In this document: positions 1-11,607 of the stretch, in pieces | Layout of the letters: every line of letters begins with the position of its first letter | How positions within the stretch are numbered: the first letter of the stretch is position 1 | DNA from: Cinnamomum chago | Taxonomy: Eukaryota > Streptophyta > Magnoliopsida > Laurales > Lauraceae | Reading direction: 5' to 3' | DNA length: 64,000 nucleotides | Assembly: GCA_038049695.1 (NCBI GenBank) | Contig: CP142452.1 | Coordinates: 108,633,001-108,697,000 of the forward strand | Position numbers and translations under genes: made by a program | Notes under the pieces: generated by a model | Seen by the model: the letters and a program-made list of their open reading frames with translations, nothing else | Databases searched by the model: none | What the model was told of the DNA's origin: nothing

Positions 1-399
1 GTCAGAGATGATGAAGAATTCAGTTTGATGGAGAGAGCCTACCAGGACATAGACGATGAAGAAGAAACAAAGGGGAAGAACCATACCTGACTTGAAGATA
101 AGATCAAAGGAGGAAGCTTCAGAACGAGATCGATGGAGAGGAGTGCAGAACCAGTTGATCGAAGAAAGCTTGCGTTTTCCATTCGAAGAAATGAACTCTT
201 ATACAAGCGCCTCATCTTGCACGGAAAAACCTTTATGATGGAGATAGATGAGATTTCCGAATCCCCTCTGTCACGGAAAAGAAATCGGGATTCAGGGACG
301 ATTTTCCGGCGAAAATCCCGCACCGAACAGTGCTGCCCTGTTTCGTCGAGGAAGGAGCTCTGGTTTTCAACGGAAAACTCCCGCACAAACAGGCCCTAA
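1..399. mobile_element. Possible right end of a Harbinger/Tourist-like element
   Basis: Positions 386-396 read CAAACAGGCCC and are followed by TAA. Read from the other strand this is TTA-GGGCCTGTTTG, the terminal inverted repeat plus 3-bp target duplication typical of plant PIF/Harbinger (Tourist) elements. The matching left end is not visible and would lie before the window. The interior has open frames on both strands, but none shows a recognisable domain. The call rests only on a short terminus, so it is weak. Confidence 0.2.
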
Positions 400-1299
400 G
401 GGTTTGTTTTAATCAATCAAGTGATCATGCCATCACTTACACTGCTTGGAAACTAAAAGGCAACTTAATAGTAGACAGTCTAATTTTTGTTGTTGGCAAG
501 AAAGCTGGATTTTTGCCCTCTCTGTGCCTGCCACTTACCACAATCATTGATCCATACCATGTACTTCAGGATGCAACTGAAATATATAATTTTGAATGAT
601 GCAACCTCAATTCTTTTTGTTAGTAGGACTTTTTGTTAGTAGGACTTTTGTGTATCATTAGAAAATAAATAATTAAGTTATCTTCTTACAAATCGTATAA
701 TGCAAAATCATGGTAATATTAAGTAAACAATAAATAAGTATTTTTACCCCTTCGGAAGGATCCTGTCGCCGGGGGTGTATGGAAGAACTCTGACTAGATC
801 TGCTTCTGCTTGCACGAATCATGGGAATCTTCTTAATTACCTAAATCACATAATCAAATATAATCCATCAAGAATATGGATTTGAATTAAATAAGTAGAC
901 AATAAATGGGCAATAATGCAAAAAAAAATTGAGCACAGGGCACTTTAAATTTGATCCAGCAATACCGGGATGGCAAGAAATTCCTAGAAGGGAAGTCATC
1001 CATCAATATCAAAGTATTTGAACATCCAAAAAATCTAACACACTACTGTATTCATCCATTTCTGAAAACAATCTACTTATTTTTCCTAATTTCAGCAAAA
1101 AACAGAGACAACTCATACAAACTTTGGAATGTTTTAACCGCATAATCAGCTTTCTAACTATCATGGCACAAGATTCCTTCTTTGTGGCAAGCAAACAGTT
1201 TAACATGATATTTTGCTTACAACAAGATTACTGCATGCCCAAAAGCAAATAATCTCGTCGTGCAAAACATCTTCAGTGGAGGAGGGAATTCAAAGGCGG

Positions 1300-2424
1300 A
1301 GAGTCAAAATGTAAGAGCAGCCTTACATGAAAAAATAAAAAAACTTTCCTCTTCCAACACCAGATAGGAATACTTGCACAAAGATTCCTCACTCGAATCA
1401 AAAGTGAAAACACCAAACACATGCATTTTCCTACTTTGAAAGTTGAAACACCGAGTGCATGACAAAATTGAAGTCATTTGCAGAGAAATCTCATTGGCGC
1501 AAGACTCAAAACCCTAAAATCATGAAAGAAAGTCATAGAAATCGAAGGAAGGAAGGAGTAGAAGAGGTGATGGGTGACCTATTGAGTGGAGCGCTTCTTC
1601 TCTGTATCTAGATCACTTACACTGCAACAACAAGATCTAAAACCCTAGAAACAAAGAAAATGCTAAAAAACAACTGAGCTAAACCTCCAAAAAGCGCCCC
1701 CCCCCCCCCCCCCCCAAAGATCTAAAACCCTAGAAACAAAGAAAATGCTAAAAAACAACTGAGCTAAACTTCCAAAAAGCGCGCCCCCCCCACCCCCAAA
1801 TCGCAAATGTATGAAGCAAAAATCAAACACTCAGTTCGGATTAAGCAACCAAAACTCAATAAAACACAAACAAACTGAGGAAAACCGAAATCTAAGCCCG
1901 AAAAACTAACTGAAAAACGGGAACAAAACAAACAAAGAAGAAGAAAATATCACTAGATGGAATACATAAGCAAAATGAAAAAAATCAAACCACAAAACCT
2001 TCGAAAACTCAACAGATCTAAGCAGAAACGAAAGGAATGGTGATAGATTGAGAAAGAGAGAAGAAACAAGGAGCAGATCTTCCGTACCTAATGTCTCACC
2101 AGCTACGAACGAGGAGCAGATCCCTAAATGTTAGGGTTTTCGTCTTCTTGTCTTTCTTCTTCTATTTGCTTCTGGACGAGAAGGGACCGAGAGAGATTTG
2201 GTTTGGCCACGGGAAGGCGTTGCAGAGAGATGAGGAAGAGAATGCTCTAGTTCAGCGTCCAGCGATGCGTGAGCAGGGAGAGAGCAGAGAGATCTGTTTC
2301 GGCGTCACCGAGACTTGAGCGTGAGCAGGAGAGAGAGAGAGAGTGTGAGCAGGGGAGAGGGAACGACAGGAGAGAGAGCGTGAGTGAGAGGGAACAGGAG
2401 GGAGGGACCGATGAGTGAGCGGGA
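1300..2424 (-). other. Leader/intron-like segment inside a putative CACTA element
   Basis: Read on the minus strand, about 2420-2090 is a pyrimidine-rich, CTCTCT-laden stretch like a plant 5' untranslated leader. A good splice donor follows (..ATTAG|GTACGG near 2089). Below it, 2088 down to about 1300 is T-rich, intron-like sequence with AACCCTA-type telobox motifs (e.g. near 1510, 1645 and 1730). No coding exon could be recognised. The segment lies just inside a CACTA terminus, so it may be a host gene fragment captured by the transposon, or the 5' end of a gene whose coding exons lie outside the window. Confidence 0.25.
1632..1800. repeat. 85-bp tandem duplication with poly-C junctions
   Basis: Two near-identical units (1632-1716 and 1717-1800) each start AAGATCTAAAACCCTAG and end in a C-rich tract. 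The first ends in a 19-base C run (1697-1715); the second ends in C7-A-C5. The units differ at a few positions only, so the duplication is recent. Confidence 0.85.
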
Positions 2425-2517
2425 ACGATTTTTATCGTTAATATCGTCTTATACCGTCTCATTTAAGTAGCCGCAGGTGTAATTTTGACGCTAAATATAC
2501 ATTTTCTTGTAGTGGGG
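2425..2517 (-). mobile_element. Terminal region of a CACTA (En/Spm) DNA transposon
   Basis: The complement of 2501-2514 reads CACTACAAGAAAAT. This is the canonical plant CACTA terminal inverted repeat (CACTACAAGAAAA), pointing leftwards into the element. It is followed at 2515-2517 by GGG, a possible 3-bp target duplication. Sub-terminal sequence (about 2440-2500) is compatible with the usual sub-terminal repeats. No partner TIR was found within 1-2500, so the left end is outside the window or lost. No transposase domain was seen in the visible part, suggesting a non-autonomous copy. Confidence 0.6.
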
Positions 2518-3752
2518 GCCGAATTTTTAGCCCCTTCCAATTGAGACGTCGCCCAGCCAAAATTAGTTAGGCCACCTAGAGAAAGGATAGGATTCCGAGA
2601 AAATGAGGATAGGGGTGGGTGAAATCACAACGTTTGACCAGTATCTGCTGTTGCAGATAGAAACTAGGGTTAGTTTAACGGTTGTGTTCAAAATATTCAC
2701 AAGATAGCAAACGGGCACTTGAAACCGGACCTTTCTATCCATCTGGACCTTTCATCTCTGGGTTTACAAAATGTGTTCTATAGACCAACTAAAGGTCACA
2801 GTAACCCAGCCCAATTACCCAAACATGTGCTCAATTTTGCAAATCTGAAGTGCCGGCTTCTCCTCCCAAATATATTTTGTGCTCTCTGAAGGCCAAACAG
2901 ACCGGCCCAGCCCACTTTGGGACAGGTTTGGGTCTTATGGTTCAGTATTGCGTCTGGCCTGAATCTATTTTGACCGGCTTAATATTTGGACCTTAAGCGA
3001 TAGAAAGTAATTAACCTATCACGACCCAGCCCAGATAAGTCGGGCTTGCAGTTTAGTGATTGATTTGCCCAAATGAGTAACAGAGAGCCCAAACACTATG
3101 TGCCTCACGAAATGGAGAGGTCTTTAGTTCGACACTTACCTTCGTTGGCCACCTCCCATAGTTTTACTTGGTGCATGTGGATATGAGGATTTTCATGTGC
3201 CCTTATATATTAGTTCTCTGCTGTCCTGAATTCAGTACTGTCTCTCGGCTGGACTGAGCGGGTGATACCCTGGGTCATCAAAAAAAAAAAACCCAAACAA
3301 TCTCATACTTTTCACCTCATCCTCAGTTGGGCACATGGATTGAAATAAGAGAGGAAGATGAGGAGGGGGGATTTTGACAAGCCTCTGAAACCGATTTCCC
3401 CCACCAATTTTGTTTCATTCCTCCATATTCAAAAGATTCCAAATTTTCTTAGTCTTCACAGCTATATATTACCATTGGTAAACCTTTTGGTGTGTGTATG
3501 GTGTAGGGTTAGATTGATTTGTGAAGTCCCCACCAAAAACAGACATATCTGCTGTTTACTATGGCATTATTACAATGATACACGAATTATAGGTACCCTG
3601 ATTTTGACTAATGAAGACATGCCTGATTCTTGGTTAAATAAAAACCAATGAGACAGGTGGTTAAAGGTTTGGGAAAATCTCCCGAATTAATGCTTAGATT
3701 AGTCGATCTCTTCTTGAACTTAGGTGGCAAAATCTGATCCAAGCTGCGTACT

Positions 3753-3823
3753 CCAAGCCGCATTTGACTAGCATAACCTGACATTAACCCAAGCCGCATT
3801 TGACTAGCATAACCCGACCTTAA
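3753..3823. repeat. 36-bp tandem repeat, two copies
   Basis: Units at about 3753-3787 and 3789-3823 share CCAAGCCGCATTTGACTAGC and differ at only two or three positions. The repeat lies in a degenerate GC-word island. Confidence 0.8.
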
Positions 3824-4611
3824 ATATATGCAGGTTGGTCAAGGGCATGGAGAATCTCACTCACATTTAAATGGGCCGAGTTAGGGTTAAACTGCTCAAC
3901 CTACCTAACCCATTTAAATTGGTTGGTTGAGGGCCGACCAGATAGGTGAACCCTTTTCAAGCAATTCTGTATTTTAATATTTTAGTACTTAGAATAGCTT
4001 CTTTTATATGAGCCAAACTTAAAGTGGATTGGGTTAGAACCAAGCTTCCATGGGTTAGGACAGGTTAAATGGGTTGATCCGAATTGAATGCAGGTCATGT
4101 GGATCAGGTTCAGTTAACTCACAGCAGATGCAGGTTGAAAATACTTGACCCGTTTAAGGGGTCGGATATGGGTTGTACTTCAACCCATAAATATGCCTTT
4201 CCTAGGAATTTTATCTTACATCTTACCAATTTTCAATTATAAAAGGCCCATCATTATTATATGCTAAAACTGTTGTTTTTTATGTTCAAGACTCAGCACT
4301 ATTATTATTAACTAATGTGCCAATAACTCATTACTGGCCAATCCAGATCCTTCGGGGGCATCAATACCTTAATGAAGCCCATATTCTTAAATCAAGCCAC
4401 TCAAAACAAACTTCATTTTTGTTCCAGTGCTGGAAAATTTCCAATCCCATTGAAAGTGGGCCAAACATTTTAATTTAAAATTTTAAAAAAAGATGAATTA
4501 CATAATAAAAAATTAGAAAATTAGATGCCTTTATTTTTCTGGAACAGAAAAAAAGATGTGGATGGTCTTTCAATCTATAGTATCATATTATCTATTCACA
4601 TAAAATAAAGA

Positions 4612-4680
4612 AAGATCTTTGATCTTTGATCTTTGATACTATTCTAGATTATAAGATCTTTGATACTATTCTAGATTATC
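4612..4680. repeat. Short compound tandem repeat (GATCTTT units)
   Basis: GATCTTT is repeated three times in tandem from about 4612. Then a longer unit, GATCTTTGATACTATTCTAG plus ATTAT, occurs twice (about 4629 and 4653). This is simple replication-slippage structure with no coding content. Confidence 0.75.
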
Positions 4681-5990
4681 TTATCTACATTGGGTCATCC
4701 TGCTACAACCTCTGTGGACCACTGCATAATTGGCTACACATTGTCTCCAGCTGGACGAAATTATGGCTTCAGAAACTGCACATTATTGTCTAATTGATGA
4801 GTGGGCTCATATGGTCCATTATAGTCATTGCCCTGGCCTGCTTCAATCCACGCTTTGGCAGATGCATGAGGCTGGAAACTGAAAATCAATGGTTTTTTTT
4901 TTTTTTTTTCTCCAAACGGATGGACATAATTTTATAAATTAGAACTATTTTATGTGGAGAGCTGATCAGATCCTGATCTGATCTATATGAAAGTTTTCAT
5001 GAGGACAACTTTCATTTAACTTATATGGGGCTCTCTTAAAACTGATCTAAACCATCCACCAAAAACGCCACTCCCAACAAATAGCTAGCAGTCTAAGACA
5101 GTTTTGAGCAATCTACACTATTAGATTCAACAACACTCGTAAAAGTAAAATTTCATTTTTATACACATTAATCAATCTCATGAATGGTGTACATCAATTC
5201 AATATCATAATATTATAGATCTCTGCCTATTTAGGCACATGATTTCAATGACTTGGTCTGTAAAAAGTAAACCCTTCTTTTTGTTTATTGATTTGCTGTC
5301 GTTAGCGTTTACATGCGTTTTACAAGCTATTAGAATAGGGTTTTTGAAGTAAATTCCTAGGAGTTCCATATGGCGCCTTTTTTTTTTTAAGCCCCTTTTT
5401 TAATTCAGGAGTTCCATATGGCTTTTGTAGACGATGAAGACCGGAAATCTTGCAAGCCCCTCTTGACTTCATATCCTCTGAGGAATTCTCCCATGGAGAC
5501 TGTGAGCGGTGTCAACACGGGCAACCTACCATGCATCTGAGCAGGAGTTGCCTGCGGTGCATGGCAGACCATGATTGGTCTACTCTCGATCACCATAAGG
5601 AAATCCTCTAAAATGCCAATTTAGACTCTCTGGGATTCCAAAAAAATCCCTTTGGATAAATGAAATTTTAAATCCATTTCGAACAAGTTACAATGCCCCC
5701 TAAAGATTTTTTTTTTTTTTCACAATGGCCCCAAGCCTATATCCTGGTTCCGAATTTGAGGCCTAGACTTTCTACTTTCTTCAAGGCCCATGAATTGGTC
5801 TGACATGGCTACACTCGGGCCACGTAGGCAAGTGGCAATTTCGTAGTTTATTCAAATGCCAGGTCTAATCGATTTCATCCTCCCATACTTCCTTTAAAAC
5901 TCTCCTTGTTCTCCGCGAGCGGGAGATCCAAAACCCAGAGAGAGAGAGTGACTACGATTTTTGCAGATTGCGATTTTTCCAGATCGCAAA

Positions 5991-6131
5991 ATGGGCAGCG
6001 AGGGTTTGATGTTCGTCTTGTTGAATCCGAATCCGAATGTGGTCGAGATCCTTCATCTCTTCCACCACCATTTCATCATCACCATCATCTACTTCTACTT
6101 CTTCTTCTCAGATCGTCCTTTGGATGATTGA
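5991..6131 (+). CDS. Unrecognised small ORF (46 codons), possible first exon
   Basis: The ATG at 5991 opens a 46-residue frame ending at TGA 6129-6131. It starts MGSEGLMFVLLNPNPN, then has a His-rich patch (HHH) and a hydrophobic, aromatic segment (IITIIYFYFFF), and ends in SDRPLDD. Upstream, 5880-5990 looks like a plant leader, with GAGAGAGA at 5938-5948. I do not recognise the family. It could be a microprotein, the first exon of a gene whose later exons I cannot find in 6132-7690, or chance. It would run towards the 3' end of the permease gene. Confidence 0.15.
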   Translation: MGSEGLMFVLLNPNPNVVEILHLFHHHFIITIIYFYFFFSDRPLDD

Positions 6132-7690
6132 GATACGAACTCTCCTCCTCTTTCGTATACGGTGTACATATACGGCAGACAGGGGTGAAGCCAGGCAAAT
6201 ACATACGTGTCCGTAGATCCATACGTATCCGTAGATCCATGGACTCCTTCCACTCGTCTATCGGCTCTCTACCATCAAATCTTTTTTGGGGATTCCTTCT
6301 TCATACACGGCGAATACAGTATATTAATACTCTTTTAGATATTTCAATGCTTTTCTACAATAGCGTTTTAATTTTTATCCTTTTTTTTTTTTTTTTTTAA
6401 TCTATGAGAATGTGAGTACGGTCATGAAGGGATCTGTTTTTGAAATCTTGTTTAACAGGAATTTTGGCTGCTCTCTCTAATATCTCTATATGCAGATTGT
6501 TGAAATTTAGGGTTTATTTGAGCACACTTTCAATTTTTCCCTTGTTTGCTTGTTTTTCTGTTTATTTTTCAATGTGATGATGGAATTGTGTTGGGACATT
6601 TTAGATGATCTTCTTTTAGATCTGAATTTTGTACTCTTTTTTTTTTGTGTGTGTGTTGATTACTTGGGGTTAATGAGATTGAAAGAGGAAATGTAAGAAG
6701 ATGGGATGATGGAGAATAGAGGTTGATAGGCAGCTATGCTCTTGAACTAAAGAATAAAAAGATATTTGCAAAGTGTTAGTGGCAGATTAGGTCTGGTCAT
6801 AGATCTCCTGAGTTTTTAATTACTTAAGGAATGAAGCAATGGCCCTGTTTCATGTCTTATTTCTTTTGCAAATTATGGGATTAGATGAAATGTGTTTTGG
6901 TTGCTTGGTTGACACAATAAATGATTGTAACTAGTTTAACTACCTTAGTTTAGATGAATGGATCGCCCATTGATTCATACTTGGCACTTGCAGTTTGCAC
7001 TGGATTTCTCAACTGATTACTTTTATTTTTCATGGTTACTGTTTTGCCGCCAACATGAATACAATATTATAGTCAAACATTTGTAGATTTTGAAAGTTAC
7101 CCAGTTGAAATCTGCAGAAACTTTAGTATTCATATGGACATAATTATAATTTAGGACAGCTATTCGTAGAGAGAACTTAAGGTAATATCTAAATGGATAA
7201 TGTGTGTAGATAAAGATAGGCCGTAGTATGATGATATGGTAACCTTCTTAGAGAGAGAGAGAGAGAGAGAGAGAGTCCATATAATCATACAATTGAAGAA
7301 TTATTTTTTAGTGTAAGATACTTCCTTTAAACTCATTATTCAGCATTGTTTAGAGTAAGTTAGTACTGGGATTAAGGATGATATCACAAACAGGATCAGC
7401 TTTTTTCTTATACAAGACACCTGAGTAACCTGACCCAGATAATTCATCCGTTCTGGAAGAGTCTTTATCATATCATGGCATTGCTTATTAGTCAGGTATT
7501 TATTAATATGAGAACTTTCCTGTAACACCTAGTAAAATGCAGATTTGAAGCTCCCAAAACTAGAAAAGAAAATTCAGAAACAGCTTACAAACATTCAAAC
7601 CCTTATAATAAATAACAGCAAAGACGCACTGCTTTCAACCTTCTCGCAAAACTATTTTCTCCTTCACCTAGTAGATCTTTGTAGCCTGGT
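6132..7690. other. Intergenic, T-rich; permease 3' flank
   Basis: T-rich DNA with several poly-T runs (6381-6399, 6639-6647) and a (GA)n microsatellite at 7251-7275. No coding exon was recognised. Sequence just below 7694 is the likely 3' untranslated region of the minus-strand permease gene. No clear polyadenylation signal could be fixed. Confidence 0.45.
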
Positions 7691-10600
7691 GTCTTATTGT
7701 TTAGTTTGGAAGGGTTTGTAAACACGAAGTGCTTCAATTACTCCTATGGAACCACAAGCTGCAGCTAGAGAGACAAGCAAGCAAATGAAGCTTAGGAGCT
7801 GCAGCATTGTCCACTTTGGTGTGAACCTTCTAATCTTCTTTTTGGAGATGTACATCTCAACTGGAAAATAGACGGTCAGTGGCCAAAACCCAACGGCGCC
7901 CAAGAGTGCAAGTATGTCATTGAAGAAGGGCAGTATCATGGCAAGAGTGGTGGTGATCACAATGAAAAATAGTCCTCCAAAGTAGCCGAAAAGTACTGAA
8001 TTTGTACTTGAAGCTTTTCCAGGTGATAGTGTGTTCACGGGCTATGAACTTGGCATTTGGCCATTTCTTGGCAGTCCAGGATTCTACTTCAGCAAATAAT
8101 GGCTGGCAAAATACCTATGGTATGTTGCATGGAGATCAAAACCAATGCAATGATATAAAAAAAGAAAAAAAAAAAAAAGCCAAAGAAGTGGAAATCTTTT
8201 GAAGAGAGAAGTTCAGCATTAAGATTGGAGAGTTGAATTGAAGACATGATCATAGGTTAGTTAAAAGTCTCCTTTATATGCTTTTGGTATAACAATTTTG
8301 AATGCAACACTTTAGTTTTAAGTCATTGAGGCAAGCTGCTGTCAAATTGCATGTAGTGCAATGGTCCATGATCTGGTCTGGATCTGTAATATTCTTCAGG
8401 AGGCAACTCTTTTGGATCGACCACAGGCTATCATACCTACTAGAGAATTTTAACTGTCCAGCTGTTTGGACCTTTTCTTTTTCAATGCTGACTGCTGTTA
8501 GCATTCGTTTCTGCCATCCTATTGCTGGTCACTGATCACATAGCTAAGATTTTGCCAGACATGCCAGACTAGTCTCACTGTGACCCACTGATAAACAGTA
8601 CCATTCATGGACCATCATGATGTGTCCAATTTGAGAGCAGTGTCAAGAAGGGGTTAAACTGGAGTACCAGACCCTGCTGCCTACAAGTTAGATTTGACAT
8701 GTTCTCTTTTGCCATTGCCTTGGTCTTTTTGAGGGGGAATTACCTGAAATGCACCCCACAAGGTGTACTACAATGCACATGTTAGCTAAGTCAACCAACC
8801 AGAAAGGCTCATAGAATCCAAAACCAGTCAACAAGTTCCCTGGTGCATGGTTGCCAAATGCAGCATAGCCAATGCAACCACACAAGATGTAGAAAATAGT
8901 GGTTGTAGACACACCAATGAGGCTAGCTTTCTTCATTTTCTTGTTCTCTGCAGGGGATTTCAAGGTGTCCTGGGTGTACGCAAAAAAATAATAATTAAAT
9001 ATTGGCAGTGGTTAAATGTTTTGTAACTAGGCCACGGTTTTCTTCAAAATGTAAAAAAGTCCCAGAGGAAATGTGCTTATGTCAATTATATTTGTGATTG
9101 TCTGAGATGGATAGAAACATAGGATGCAAACTTATATTGGACTTTCGGAAGAAATACAGCTTGGACCACCAAAACAGAGTCACACTTGAGTCTTCTTTAC
9201 AATGACATATGTGGGACTTGATTGCTTTTGAAAAGCTCATGCGATTAGAAGAAATTATGAAAAGATGTTTTAATGTTCTTGGCTTACTTGAATCTCAATC
9301 AAAATTAAAGAATATGAGTAGGCAAATGCAATGTCTCCTAGGGCTTGGAATGTTGTCCAGACTTTTTGGGACTGACAGATCGGCCCCAACATCTGCTCCT
9401 GTTATAGAGTTCTTTCCTGTGTTTCCTGTGCAGACCATATTAATTCAGGTTAGTTATTTCTCTTTAATCACTCATGTTATGAATTAAAGTATTAAATATG
9501 CTCGAGTCCCAGTGTGTAGTAACTGAGCACCCTTTGCTGTGCACCTCTATGGATGTGAACGATCTGATTGAAGGCCATAGCTACAAATTGCTTTGATCCA
9601 ATGATTCTAAGCACTGTACTGACATTTTATGTGCTGTTATCTATAGTTTTGCTGAATGTCTATCTAGAAGCACGATAGTGAGTTTACATGCAAGAGCATC
9701 CTATCGGCACAAAAATCTGAACAGTCCCCATCCATTAGGTGGCATATTTACTGAACATTCTAGGACATGAATGTGTAAATTAACTGTGTATTGCTCCTGC
9801 CCAGATTTTTTAGTCGAAGAATTACCTGAGATTACTTTGGCCAATGCAAGGCCTACACCAATCAAGGAATAACCAAAGGACATGAATGCTGCAACAATGG
9901 AGAGCCATGATAGCTTGTGAAAGTTTGGGATCTGAGACAAGAGAATCTCGAAGATCCCGAACCCGATCATGAAGGGATTATTGGACGTCTTGCAAGAGGC
10001 ATCATGACCTCTTCTGTGGAAACAGTTTGACTTCTGTATGGCTCTGAACATACCACAAATACACATTTATTTTTTGAGTATGGTCACTCTTTGTATATCT
10101 AAGAGCAGTTTATAATTAAGTAGAGGATTGAAAGTGTGCTAAAAGGAAGCACTCTTACGCCATGCTTATGGATGCTGTGCTCGTGTAACTAACTGTGAGT
10201 CCGAAAAGATTGAAATATTGAGCAAGTCCACAGATCCAGATTTTTGCTCCACCTAAAAAAATATCCATAATAAACATCCGTTCTGAAAATTTAGGATTGT
10301 TGTTCCACTCAACACAACACAATGTATTAGGTGCACTGCACATACCCAAGTTGGCTCTCACGGCATCTGTGTAGGTATAATTTCTCTTCCCATAGACAGT
10401 ATCAGGGGATCTATAACAATCTGCTAAGAGAGTGGAAGTGAAGAAGGTAATGAAGGAGAATAGAAATAGAGTCGCTGGCCCTGTGATCCACCCAAGCTGA
10501 GCTATTGCCCATGCCAATGACAGAACACCAGACCCTATAACTGCTGTTATAATATGCACACTGGCTGTCCATACAGTCCCTGCAGAGTGAGAAACTCCAG

Positions 10601-10752
10601 TAATTCAGTTTTGTAAGCTTTTATCAATGATCTCTACAAAAGTTGAAACAGTTTTCTTCATCTTTCTTGTTTTGCTTCCGAGACAGGGAATTGGATGGGC
10701 TTTGTGGGTTCTCAACAAATCAGAGACAAGGGCTCGGGCCTGACAAAGGCTG

Positions 10753-10840
10753 GAAAAGCTTTCATTTGAGGCCCAGGCAAAGGCTGGGTCAGAAAAGCTT
10801 TCATTTGAGGCCCAGGCAAAGGCTGGGTCAGAAAAGCTTT
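10753..10840. repeat. 39-bp perfect tandem duplication
   Basis: Units 10753-10791 and 10792-10830 are identical and begin GAAAAGCTTTCATTTGAGGC. A partial third unit (GAAAAGCTTT) follows at 10831. The repeat sits within permease intron 1. Confidence 0.9.
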
Positions 10841-11485
10841 GTCTAACTGTTCAATGTATGCCTGGAGTGATTCTCAGGCTAGTTGAATGAGTCTGACCAA
10901 TTACTTGCCAGACTCACCCAGGCTAAGCTTCGTGACATCCTAAGTTTCCAGTTTTCAAACTATGCTTGATGAATGAATGGTCAGTTGGGCCCCAATTCTT
11001 TGATGCTTATATTTATTGGCGAATTCCTCCCAGATGCCTTTTCTTGACATGTCCGGTCATGGGCCAAAACAGGGAGGATCGGTCTGAGGCTGAGAAGTAT
11101 CAAATAAAACTGAGGCTGAAAAAAGGTTGTAGCTCTTGAGGAATTCACAAAAGGAGCCTTTTTGCATCCACAAGACTGATGAATCTCAATGAGCTCTTGA
11201 GGCCTGAATCTCAAAATGTAATTTCGGTGTTTGGCTGACACTGACAGTAGAGAATTGGGGTGGCAAATGGCCATGAGCCAGACCGAGTTCCCACAATGTT
11301 CAACAATTATAGGCTCAACCTGAACCTGACCTACTTTTAATCGGGTTGATAACTTTAACCTACACGTGACCCAGAAGTTAAAAGAGTCCCCATAAACTCG
11401 TAATTAACAAGTTCAGTTCATTTAGCTGGTGGGTCATACTCATAGTGCAATTAATCGGTCTGGTCGTGGGGTTGGCCGGTCAAAT

Positions 11486-11607
11486 GATATGAACAGACTC
11501 AGCTAAAAATAAAGCTGTATTAGAAAGCCATTTTCACTGTTTGACTGATATGTACAGACTCAACTAAAAATAAAGCTGTATTAGAAAGCCTTTTTCACTG
11601 TTTGACT
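11486..11607. repeat. 61-bp tandem duplication
   Basis: Units 11486-11546 and 11547-11607 share GCTGTATTAGAAAGCC and CACTGTTTGACT and differ at only a few bases. The repeat sits within permease intron 1. Confidence 0.9.

Larger units (their letters stand above)
2515..5880. other. Intergenic, no gene seen; decayed repeats
   Basis: No exon with a recognisable domain was found. The stretch holds degenerate islands rich in CCCAACCC/GGGTTGGG-type words (about 3720-4170), an A-run at 3281-3292 that could be the tail of an old retroposon, homopolymer T runs (4892-4909, 5708-5720) and two short tandem repeats listed separately. Confidence 0.5.

Noticed and set aside
39-386. 115-codon minus-strand ORF
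   Set aside because: No domain or codon signature; overlapping open frames on the other strand suggest chance within transposon-derived DNA.
2091-2318. 75-codon plus-strand ORF
   Set aside because: It lies antisense to the pyrimidine-rich leader-like stretch and is low-complexity Glu/Arg-rich sequence.
3100-3292. SINE ending in the A run at 3281-3292
   Set aside because: The candidate target duplication (CCCAAACA) is only about 8 bp and imperfect; internal promoter boxes are not convincing.
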